DNA of 6,423 nucleotides from assembly GCA_023451265.1 (NCBI GenBank), contig JAEYAG010000173.1, positions 1 to 6,423 of the forward strand, read 5' to 3'. The stretch is from Actinomycetes bacterium (GTDB lineage Bacteria > Actinomycetota > Actinomycetes > Actinomycetales > Microbacteriaceae). The notes under the pieces are model-generated. The model ran no database searches. It saw only the letters and a list, made by a program, of their open reading frames with translations, and was not told the origin of the DNA. The translations under genes were made by a program, and so were the position numbers. Below, in pieces: positions 1 to 4,789 of this stretch (its first letter is position 1; each line of letters starts with the position of its first letter).

Positions 1-1757
1 GAGCCGAGCCGCCGCACGCCACGCCCGAGGAGGCGGCGGCGCTGCTGGACGAGCTGATCGGCGCGCGGCGCGCCATCCGGGTGAGCGTCGGCGGTGCCGA
101 GCGGGTGGCGGCGATCGAGGATGCCGGGAGGTTGCGCGACGCGCTCGGAGCAGCGCTGCCCGTCGGCATCCCCACCGCCTTCCTCGAGCCCGTCGTCGAT
201 CCGCTCGCCGACCTCGTCGCGCGGCACGCCCGCACGCACGGGCCGTTCCGCACGTCCGATGTCGCAGCGCGGCTCGGGATCGGCGCGGCCGTCGCCCGGC
301 AGACGCTGCAGCGGCTGGAATCGCAGGGTCGCCTCTCGAGCGGCTTCTTCCTGCCCGACCCGGCGGCCGGCTCGGGCCCTGGGGCTCAGGCCGGGAGCGG
401 CGCGGATGATCTGGAATGGTGCGACAGCGAGGTGCTGCGGCGGCTGCGACTGCGGTCGCTCGCCGCTATCCGCGGTGCCGTCGAGCCGGTGTCGCCCGAG
501 GCGTTCGCCCGGTTCCTGCCGACGTGGCAGCACCTGACGCGACCCCTCGACGGGATCGACGGCGTGCTCGCCGTGATCGAGCAGCTCGCCGGCGTCCCCC
601 TGCCGGCCAGTGCGTGGGAGTCGCTGATCCTTCCCGCACGGGTGCGCGACTACTCCCCCGCGATGCTCGACGAGCTGACCGCGACGGGCGAGGTGGTGTG
701 GTCGGGGCACGGGTCGCTGCCCGGCCGCGACGGCTGGATCGCCCTGCATCCGGCCGACGCCGTCCCGCTCACGCTGACCCCGCCGGACGACCCCGAACCC
801 CCCACAGAGCTGGAGCAGCGCGTCCTCGACGTGCTCGCCGCCGGCGGGGCGTACTTCGCCGCGCAGCTGACGGCGATGACGCAGGCGGAGAACGAGCAGT
901 CGGTCGTCGACGCCCTGTGGAACCTCGCCTGGACCGGGCGGATCACGAACGACACGTTCGCGCCGGTGCGGGCGCTCCTCGCCGGCGGGTCGCAGGCCCA
1001 CCGCACGGCGCGACGCACACCGCGGGCGCGGATGTTCCGCGGAACGCCGCTCGCGGCATCCGTCCCCCGCGCCGCCCCGCAGCGCCCGCCGCTCATCGGC
1101 GGTCGCTGGTCGCTGCTGCCCGAGCCCTCCACCGATGCGACGCTGCGCGCGACGGCGGGCGCCGGGCTGCTGCTGGAGCGGTACGGCATCGTGACGCGGG
1201 GATCGGTGCAGGCCGAGGGGATGCCGGGGGGGTTCGCGCAGGCGTACCGGATTCTCGCCGGCTTCGAGGATGCCGGTCACTGCCGTCGCGGGTACTTCAT
1301 CGAGCGGCTCGGGGCGGCGCAATTCGCGGCATCCGCGACGGTCGACCGCATCCGCGAGTTCGCCGGGCTGCCCGACGCCGCGCCCCTGCAGGCGATCACG
1401 CTCGCGGCAACCGATCCGGCGAACCCGTACGGTGCCGCTCTGACGTGGCCGGCGCTGGACGGCGTGGCGCACCGGCCCGGGCGCAAGGCGGGCGGTCTGG
1501 TGACCCTCGTCGACGGCGCGCTGGTGCTGTATCTCGAGCGCGGCGGCCGTTCCGCTCTCGCGTTCACGGACGACGAGGAGGTGCTCGCGGCGGCGGCGCG
1601 CAGTCTCGTCGAGACCGCCCGCGCGCGGCGGCTCGACACCCTGACGATCGAGCAGGTCTCCGGCGCGTTCGTCTACGGCACACCGGCGGGCCGGGCGCTG
1701 CAGGCCGCCGGGTTCGTCGAGGCGAGCCGGGGATTGACGCTGCGGCGGGCGCGATGA
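1..1757 (+). CDS. lhr: ATP-dependent DNA helicase Lhr, C-terminal part (5' end outside window)
   Basis: Lhr is a 3'-5' superfamily 2 DNA helicase of about 1500 residues used in DNA repair. Only its last ~584 residues are here. The frame is open from base 3, so the first in-window GTG (base 81) is internal and no start is present. The RecA-like helicase core lies upstream. What is visible is the C-terminal extension: a winged-helix-like segment at about 240-345 (FRTSDVAARLGIG), the family signature GGRWSLLPEP near 1100-1130, RYGIVTRGSVQAEGMPGGF near 1179-1235, CRRGYFIERLGAAQF near 1281-1328, and a final beta-rich part with GRKAGGLVTLVDGALVLYLE near 1480-1540. In mycobacterial Lhr this extension is known to be a chain of winged helices plus a beta-barrel, resembling AlkZ-type glycosylases. 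It ends in an ATGA overlap with a small ORF and lies 91 bp upstream of nei. Identity is secure; activity of the missing core cannot be judged. Confidence 0.93.
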   Translation, partial: AEPPHATPEEAAALLDELIGARRAIRVSVGGAERVAAIEDAGRLRDALGAALPVGIPTAFLEPVVDPLADLVARHARTHGPFRTSDVAARLGIGAAVARQTLQRLESQGRLSSGFFLPDPAAGSGPGAQAGSGADDLEWCDSEVLRRLRLRSLAAIRGAVEPVSPEAFARFLPTWQHLTRPLDGIDGVLAVIEQLAGVPLPASAWESLILPARVRDYSPAMLDELTATGEVVWSGHGSLPGRDGWIALHPADAVPLTLTPPDDPEPPTELEQRVLDVLAAGGAYFAAQLTAMTQAENEQSVVDALWNLAWTGRITNDTFAPVRALLAGGSQAHRTARRTPRARMFRGTPLAASVPRAAPQRPPLIGGRWSLLPEPSTDATLRATAGAGLLLERYGIVTRGSVQAEGMPGGFAQAYRILAGFEDAGHCRRGYFIERLGAAQFAASATVDRIREFAGLPDAAPLQAITLAATDPANPYGAALTWPALDGVAHRPGRKAGGLVTLVDGALVLYLERGGRSALAFTDDEEVLAAAARSLVETARARRLDTLTIEQVSGAFVYGTPAGRALQAAGFVEASRGLTLRRAR

Positions 1758-1837
1758 CCCCCGGCCTGCCGATCGCGCTGAGCGGGCCAATCGCGCCGAG
1801 CGGGCCGACCGTGCCTGAGCGGAGCGACTGTGCCTGA
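1754..1837 (+). other. Possible 27-residue leader ORF overlapping the lhr stop (ATGA)
   Basis: An ATG at 1754 overlaps the lhr TGA (ATGA, the classic arrangement for translational coupling) and opens a 27-codon frame ending at 1835-1837, 11 bp before the nei start. The peptide (starts MTPGLPIALSGP, ends TVPERSDCA) is simple and Pro/Ser/Gly-rich because it reads through the 18 bp units of the repeat array. It may only carry ribosomes from lhr to nei, or may be the decayed former start of nei after repeat expansion. I see no family resemblance. It is equally possible that it is not translated. Confidence 0.25.
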
Positions 1838-1863
1838 GCGGAGCGACCATGCCTGAGGGCGAC
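1772..1863 (+). repeat. Degenerate tandem array of 18-19 bp units containing duplicated ribosome-binding/start modules
   Basis: Five consecutive related units start at 1772, 1790, 1808, 1827 and 1846, with spacings 18, 18, 19 and 19. Units 1-2 share atcgcg(c)(t/c)gagcgggcc; units 3-4 differ at one base (gtgcctgagcggagcgac at 1811 and 1830); the fifth is the real nei start, atgcctgagg. Units 3 and 4 each carry GGAG followed after 5 bases by a start codon and CCT GAG. GGAG at 1821-1824 precedes GTG 1830, and GGAG at 1840-1843 precedes ATG 1849. The array therefore supplies the ribosome-binding site of nei and also an out-of-frame decoy start at 1830 that stops at 1854-1856. The 19 bp period puts the three MPE-like starts in three different frames. 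Confidence 0.7.
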
Positions 1864-2622
1864 ACCGTCTTCCGCACGGCGCGGCGGCTGCACGAGGCGC
1901 TCGCGGGCGAGGAGGTGACGCGCTTCGACATCCGCGTGCCGCGGCATGCGACGGCCGACCTCACCGGCGAGGTCGTCCACGAGGTCGTGCCGCGCGGCAA
2001 GCATCTGCTGATGCGGATCGGCGCGTTCACGCTGCACTCGCACCTGAAGATGGAGGGGCGCTGGCTGGTGTTCGCGCACGGCGAGCCGTGGCGCACCCCC
2101 GCGCATCAGGCGCGCGCGATCGTCGGAACGTCGCGGGTGGATGCCGTGGGTTTCGAGATCGCGATGGTCGATCTCGTGCCGACCGAGGAGGAGGATCGGC
2201 TCGTCGGGCACCTGGGACCCGACCTGCTCGGCCCGGACTGGGATCCCGTCGAGGCGGCACGGCGGCTGCACGCCGACGCCCGCCCCGTGCACGTCGCCCT
2301 GCTGGATCAGCGGAACCTCGCCGGGCTCGGCAACGAGTACGTCAATGAGCTGCTGTTCGTCCGCGGCATCCTGCCCACGCGGCCCGCGACCGAGGTCGAC
2401 GTCGCCGGTCTCGTCGACACCGCCGCCCGCATGATCCTCGCGAACCGTGACCGCTCGGGCCGCACGTTCACCGGCGATACTCGGCGGGGCCGGCAGACGT
2501 GGGTCTACGGTCGCGATCGGCGGCCGTGCCGGCGCTGCGGCACGCTGATCCGGCGGACGGAGCTGGGGGCGACCGACACGAGCGAGCGCAACGTGTTCTG
2601 GTGCCCCCGCTGCCAGAGATGA
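1849..2622 (+). CDS. nei: Nei/Fpg-family DNA glycosylase/AP lyase (endonuclease VIII type)
   Basis: A bifunctional base-excision repair glycosylase that removes oxidised bases and cleaves the abasic site. The 257-residue length is typical. After Met removal, Pro2 is the N-terminal nucleophile for the Schiff base, followed by catalytic Glu3 (MPEGDT). The conserved lysine is Lys51 in PRGKHLLM, followed by SHLKMEGRW (64-72). The helix-two-turn-helix motif contains NLAGLGNEYVNE (156-167). The C-terminal zinc finger has Cys227/Cys230 and Cys252/Cys255, with an arginine (Arg247) in its hairpin. MPEGDT and SHLKMEGRW favour the actinobacterial Nei over MutM/Fpg. The ATG at 1849 is fixed by Pro2-Glu3 and by GGAG 5 bases upstream. 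It follows lhr in the same direction, an arrangement also known in mycobacteria, so co-expression in repair is likely. No promoter of its own is apparent. The exact substrate range is not readable from sequence. Confidence 0.94.
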   Translation: MPEGDTVFRTARRLHEALAGEEVTRFDIRVPRHATADLTGEVVHEVVPRGKHLLMRIGAFTLHSHLKMEGRWLVFAHGEPWRTPAHQARAIVGTSRVDAVGFEIAMVDLVPTEEEDRLVGHLGPDLLGPDWDPVEAARRLHADARPVHVALLDQRNLAGLGNEYVNELLFVRGILPTRPATEVDVAGLVDTAARMILANRDRSGRTFTGDTRRGRQTWVYGRDRRPCRRCGTLIRRTELGATDTSERNVFWCPRCQR

Positions 2623-2657
2623 CCTCCCGTGTGGGGCTCGGGCCGCGGTTATCCGGC

Positions 2658-2663
2658 TAGCAT
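2658..2663 (+). promoter_or_regulatory. Candidate -10 element (TAGCAT)
   Basis: TAGCAT fits the actinobacterial TANNNT -10 pattern and would start transcription near 2669-2671, immediately before the 16 bp palindrome. No convincing -35 is visible about 17 bases upstream. An ATG at 2662 opens only a 22-codon ORF ending at 2730. Low confidence. Confidence 0.25.
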
Positions 2664-2675
2664 GATCCTCCGACA

Positions 2676-2691
2676 GTGGAACCGGTTCCAC
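2676..2691. promoter_or_regulatory. Perfect 16 bp palindrome, LacI-family operator-like
   Basis: GTGGAACCGGTTCCAC reads identically on both strands, with a central CG and GGAACC half-sites, the general style of LacI/GalR-family operators. Flanking CGAC (2671-2674) and GTCG (2692-2695) are also complementary with one unpaired A (2675), so the RNA could fold into a ~10 bp stem with a CCGG loop. That would make it an alternative candidate for the nei terminator, although no T-tract follows. No LacI-type regulator gene lies in the window. The operator reading is inference; the symmetry is directly visible. Confidence 0.5.
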
Positions 2692-2697
2692 GTCGAG

Positions 2698-2706
2698 TTA
2701 TCCACA
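2698..2706 (+). promoter_or_regulatory. DnaA-box 9-mer TTATCCACA
   Basis: An exact match to the consensus bacterial DnaA box, standing alone in the spacer upstream of the DUF222 remnant. No AT-rich stretch or cluster of further boxes is seen, so this is not a replication origin. It could be a titration or regulatory site, or a recurrent element of DUF222 gene upstream regions. A 9-mer can occur by chance, though it is AT-richer than its surroundings. Confidence 0.4.
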
Positions 2707-2717
2707 GAAATAGTCCT

Positions 2718-2741
2718 GGTGAGAGTGTGAATAGTCTCACC
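2718..2741. promoter_or_regulatory. 7 bp inverted repeat with overlapping 21 bp-spaced direct repeat
   Basis: GGTGAGA (2718-2724) and TCTCACC (2735-2741) are exact inverted repeats separated by 10 bases. In addition AATAGTC occurs at 2709-2715 and 2730-2736, 21 bp apart, i.e. two helical turns on the same DNA face. Both lie just upstream of the candidate promoter of the DUF222 remnant, so a regulator site is plausible. No known operator is recognised. Confidence 0.3.
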
Positions 2742-2761
2742 CACGAGGGGGTGTTCCGCGG

Positions 2762-2767
2762 TAGGTT
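2762..2767 (+). promoter_or_regulatory. Candidate leaderless promoter -10 (TAGGTT) for the DUF222 remnant
   Basis: TAGGTT fits TANNNT and ends exactly 6 bases before the ATG at 2774, the spacing expected when transcription starts at the A of the start codon. No good Shine-Dalgarno precedes the ATG other than a run of G. The same geometry recurs at 5195-5200 and 5208-5213 in this window. No clear -35 hexamer. Confidence 0.4.
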
Positions 2768-2773
2768 GGGGGT

Positions 2774-3163
2774 ATGAGCAGCCCCGTCGCCACCCTCGCC
2801 GAAGCGGTCACCGCGCTCGGTGACGCGTGGCCCGACGGCAGCCTGGCGGGGTGCGAACCGGGACGGCTGGCGTCGCTGACGGAGTTGGTCGGCACGGCCC
2901 GGCGGCTCTTGGATGCTGCGGCCGAGCAGGTCGCCACCGAGGTCGCGAGGCAGTCCCGCCCGGAGCTGGGTGCGGAGTCCCTCGCCAAACGGCACGGGCA
3001 CCGCAACGCGACCGTCATGCGCGCCACCACCCTCGGCACCTCCACCGCCGAAGCCGCCACACTCGTCGAGGTCGGGGACGCCACCGCACCCCAGGCGACA
3101 CCGGCCGGGGCACCCGCACCGGCACGGCACCCGCACATCGCGGCGCCAGTCGGTACAACCTGA
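2774..3163 (+). pseudogene. DUF222 (HNH endonuclease-associated, 13E12-like) protein, N-terminal fragment
   Basis: The 129-residue frame has the start of a DUF222 protein: an N-terminal helical region with LTELVGTARRLLDAAAEQV (about 36-54), then GAESLAKRHGHRNA, LGTSTAEAATLVEVGDATAP and the family-typical GAPAPARHPHIAA (about 111-123). Full proteins are usually around 400-500 residues, with a long DUF222 helical domain and a C-terminal HNH nuclease motif. Here homology breaks off near base 3140-3150, and a stop follows a few codons later (3161-3163), so most of DUF222 and the whole HNH part are missing. These genes are multicopy in actinobacteria and their cellular role is unsettled. The start at 2774 is supported by the leaderless -10. 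The sequence after the break belongs to another gene in another frame, so this is a deletion or recombination remnant. A short stable product cannot be excluded. Confidence 0.78.
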
Positions 3164-3360
3164 TCCTCGCCGTGTGGCTGCGCACCCTCGCCGATGTCAA
3201 CCGGTTCGAGATGGCGCTCGAGAACGCCCTGCAGGGCGCCCGCATCGCCGATCGCGCCGTGGTGCTGCGGATCGCGAAGCAGATGGGGCGCTCCGTCGGT
3301 CCGGACACGCGGGCGCTCGGTCACGCCGGCGATGCCCTCGCGCTTCCCGCGCACGTGTAG
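3148..3360 (+). pseudogene. Lrp/AsnC-family transcriptional regulator, C-terminal fragment
   Basis: The codons from about 3148 to the TAG at 3358-3360 are strongly coding in style (C/G in nearly every third position) and read SRYNLILAVWLRTLADVN, then RFEMALENAL, then ARIADRAVVLRIAKQMGR. This matches the second half of the Lrp/AsnC effector (RAM) domain: the strand-helix pattern 'Y-x-L-x-L-x-VW...L..L..FE..L', then the final strand 'ADRAVVLR-x-K', plus a short tail. The N-terminal winged-helix DNA-binding domain and the first half of the effector domain are absent. It is out of frame with the DUF222 fragment to which it is fused, and I see no credible start, so the regulator is dead. Intact proteins are about 140-170 residues. 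It ends 9 bp from the stop of the convergent YitT gene. The family call rests on motif memory only. Confidence 0.65.
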
Positions 3361-3369
3361 CCCTCGGGG

Positions 3370-4026
3370 TCAGTGACCCAGGTAGCGGCCAGGACGGTGG
3401 TTCAGCGCGAGCACGAGGTTCAACAGCACGGCCCCGACGGCGCTCATCACGACGTTCGGCCAGGGCATGACAAGCACCGCGGCGAGGATGATCAGCAGGT
3501 CGAAGATCATCATGGTCCAGCCGGCGCGGAAGCCGGTGCGGTCCTGCACCTCGAGGCCGATGATGTTGACGCCGCCGACGCTCGAGCGGTGGCGGAACAG
3601 AATCAGCACGCCCACGCCGGCGAGCAGGTTCCCCGCGAGGGTGCCGTACCAGGGCTCGATCTGCGTGATCGGGAAGAGCGCGTCGTGCACGAGCGCCCAT
3701 GCCGACACGAGCGCGATCGCGATGATCGTGCGGATGGTGAAGTCCCACCCGCGCCGCCAGACCGCGAGCAGCGCGAACGGCACGTTGATCACCGCGAACA
3801 GCAGCCAGAACGGCCACGCCGTCGCATACCCGAGCAGCAGCGAGAGCCCGGCCGTGCCGCCGGTGACGGCGTGCGCCGCGTGCAGCAGGTGCAGTCCGAG
3901 CGAGGCCAGGAACGTCCCGGTGAGGATGCCGAGGACGTCCTCCGCGACCGAATGCGCGTTGGCCTTCTCGTCGAACACGAGGGAGGGGCCGGTCGTCGGG
4001 TCGTCGGGATTCGCCACGGCATCCAT
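3370..4026 (-). CDS. YitT-family integral membrane protein
   Basis: A 218-residue polytopic inner-membrane protein of the YitT (DUF161-type) family, whose transport or other function is not established. After a polar N-terminus of about 27 residues there are roughly six hydrophobic segments: near 30-50, 55-70, 71-90, 98-117, 127-146 and 170-207 (the last probably two helices). Family-like glycine motifs are visible: VTGGTAGLSLLL (54-65) after the first helix and SVGGVNIIGLEVQ (149-161) in the cytoplasmic loop. The C-terminal soluble DUF2179 domain of the ~280-residue relatives is absent, as in the shorter class. ATG at 4026 is chosen because the protein core begins soon after. Its ribosome-binding site is poor (GCGAGG directly abuts the ATG), so the GTG three codons later (AGG about 9 bases upstream) is an alternative. 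It is divergent from the beta-helix gene with 69 bp between starts. Confidence 0.85.
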   Translation of the reverse strand: MDAVANPDDPTTGPSLVFDEKANAHSVAEDVLGILTGTFLASLGLHLLHAAHAVTGGTAGLSLLLGYATAWPFWLLFAVINVPFALLAVWRRGWDFTIRTIIAIALVSAWALVHDALFPITQIEPWYGTLAGNLLAGVGVLILFRHRSSVGGVNIIGLEVQDRTGFRAGWTMMIFDLLIILAAVLVMPWPNVVMSAVGAVLLNLVLALNHRPGRYLGH

Positions 4027-4095
4027 CCTCGCCCATGCGTCCGCGACGGGAATGATCCCTCCCCTGCGGTCGTTGCAGAAGGCGGAGGGTTTTTC
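4027..4095. promoter_or_regulatory. Divergent intergenic region between the YitT and beta-helix genes
   Basis: This 69 bp spacer must hold both promoters. AATGAT at 4051-4056 is a possible plus-strand -10 without a clear -35. GGAGGG at 4084-4089 is a strong Shine-Dalgarno 6 bases before the GTG at 4096. On the minus strand no TANNNT at leaderless distance is seen. A GGGGAGGGA stretch (minus strand, about 4056-4064) is too far from the chosen ATG. Confidence 0.35.
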
Positions 4096-4503
4096 GTGGG
4101 AAAGAACTACATCGACATCGAAGACGACCAGGGACAGACGCTGCGCTACCGCAAGCACGTCAATGGTCGCGGCCTCGTCGCCAACGGCGCCAAGGTCCAC
4201 TCCAGCGCGCTCGTGGAGGCGGGGGCCTACATCGAGCCGGGGGTGCAGATCGCCGCGGGCGCGCACATCGGCCGCGGCGTCTGGATCGAGCCCGATGCCG
4301 TCATCGGCCCCGACGCAGAGATCGCGCCGCACGCCCACATCCGCTCCGGCGCGGCGATCGGCCGGGGCGCCAAGATCGGCGTGCGCACCGTCGTCGGCGC
4401 GCACGCGCGCGTCGCGGGCGGCTCGCTCATCGGCGACGACCAGCAGATCGGCGACGGCGAGCAGGTCGCGACCGACCGCCGCGGACTGCGTCTGGCGGCC
4501 TGA
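4096..4503 (+). CDS. Small left-handed beta-helix (bacterial hexapeptide-repeat) protein
   Basis: A 135-residue protein starting at GTG 4096 with an excellent ribosome-binding site (GGAGGG, 6 bases upstream). The reading frame stays open far upstream, but that part is antisense to the YitT gene and is rejected. Residues 1-30 form a polar cap (YIDIEDDQGQTLRYRKHV). Residues ~34-124 are imperfect hexads of the [V/I/A]-x-x-x-A/G pattern (VHSSAL, VEAGAY, IEPGVQ, IAAGAH, IGRGVW and so on to IGDDQQ, IGDGEQ), enough for about five coils of a left-handed beta-helix. A basic 10-residue tail follows. Such folds occur in acyltransferases and gamma-carbonic anhydrases, usually as trimers, but no acyltransferase-specific helix or complete metal-binding triad is evident, so the activity is unknown. 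It could be structural. Divergent from YitT; followed 22 bp later by a structured repeat. Confidence 0.82.
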   Translation: MGKNYIDIEDDQGQTLRYRKHVNGRGLVANGAKVHSSALVEAGAYIEPGVQIAAGAHIGRGVWIEPDAVIGPDAEIAPHAHIRSGAAIGRGAKIGVRTVVGAHARVAGGSLIGDDQQIGDGEQVATDRRGLRLAA

Positions 4504-4525
4504 TCCGCCGCGCCCGGCGGCGGCT

Positions 4526-4613
4526 GCGCGCGGCTGTCGTGAAAGCAGGCTGAATCGCACGTTCCGGGCGCCGAGAGGCCCTAGACCGCCGGTTTCGCCT
4601 GCTTTCGCGACGC
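4526..4613. repeat. Structured 88 bp repeat, copy 1
   Basis: Copy 1 of a near-identical direct repeat (offset 151 bp to copy 2; only three substitutions in the 81 bp from 4533, plus one at 4532). It is a large imperfect palindrome: GTCGTGAAAGCAGGC (4536-4550) pairs with GCCTGCTTTCGCGAC (4597-4611), with one mismatch that becomes a G-U pair in RNA. The pairing continues past a bulge at both ends. An inner hairpin with a GAGA loop (4568-4581) is damaged in this copy. It lies 22 bp after the beta-helix stop. Not an ORF: the open frames across it are side effects of GC content. Possible roles are a bidirectional terminator, an mRNA 3' stabiliser, or a REP/MITE-like dispersed element. Confidence 0.88.
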
Positions 4614-4676
4614 GTCCGGCCGCTGAAACGCCGCCGCGGCGTCAGCCCGGCTCGACCGCGGCGCGGCTGGGTGACC
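4614..4676. other. Spacer between the two structured repeats, with a small hairpin
   Basis: This 63 bp unique spacer contains ACGCCG-CCG-CGGCGT (4628-4642), a 6 bp stem with a 3-base loop. No gene is seen. It is not part of the duplicated unit. Confidence 0.4.
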
Positions 4677-4764
4677 GCGCGCAGCTGTCGTGAAAGCAGG
4701 CTGAATCGCACGTTCCGGGCGCCGAGAGGCGCTGAACCGCCGGTTTCGCCTGCTTTCGCGACGC
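4677..4764. repeat. Structured 88 bp repeat, copy 2
   Basis: Copy 2 of the element. The outer arms are 4687-4701 and 4748-4762. The inner hairpin is intact: GCGCC (4719-4723), GNRA-type loop GAGA (4724-4727), GGCGC (4728-4732), extended by GTTC (4712-4715) pairing with GAAC (4734-4737) across a small internal loop. It ends 25 bp from the stop of the converging DUF1304 gene, so each of the two convergent genes has one copy close to its 3' end. Confidence 0.88.
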
Positions 4765-4789
4765 TCAGGCCGCGGAGACGGATGCCGCG

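Noticed and set aside
416..1837. 473-codon plus-strand ORF overlapping lhr
   Set aside because: Out-of-frame shadow of lhr (Arg/Gly/Ala-rich); only its last 27 codons from ATG 1754 are mentioned as a possible leader.
1564..2691. 375-codon minus-strand ORF across the end of lhr and nei
   Set aside because: Antisense to two well-supported genes; Arg/Ala/Pro-rich composition typical of a GC-rich shadow frame, no family resemblance.
2698..2706. Chromosomal or plasmid replication origin
   Set aside because: A single DnaA box without further boxes, AT-rich unwinding region or replication genes.
2657..3354. Minus-strand ORFs opposite the DUF222 fragment
   Set aside because: Shadow frames; the plus strand carries the recognisable DUF222 and AsnC motifs.
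3197..4036. 279-codon minus-strand ORF over the YitT gene
   Set aside because: Different frame from the membrane protein; polar Arg-rich shadow without hydrophobic segments.
3373..4095. Long N-terminal extension of the beta-helix protein
   Set aside because: Antisense to YitT with shadow composition; GTG 4096 has a strong Shine-Dalgarno and the fold begins there.
4027..4560. N-terminal extension of YitT through the beta-helix gene
   Set aside because: The 'DLxVxADxRA' repeats are the antisense image of the hexapeptide gene; the YitT start lies near 4026.
4526..4764. CRISPR array or insertion sequence
   Set aside because: Only two long palindromic units with one unrelated spacer; no transposase, target-site duplication or cas gene seen.
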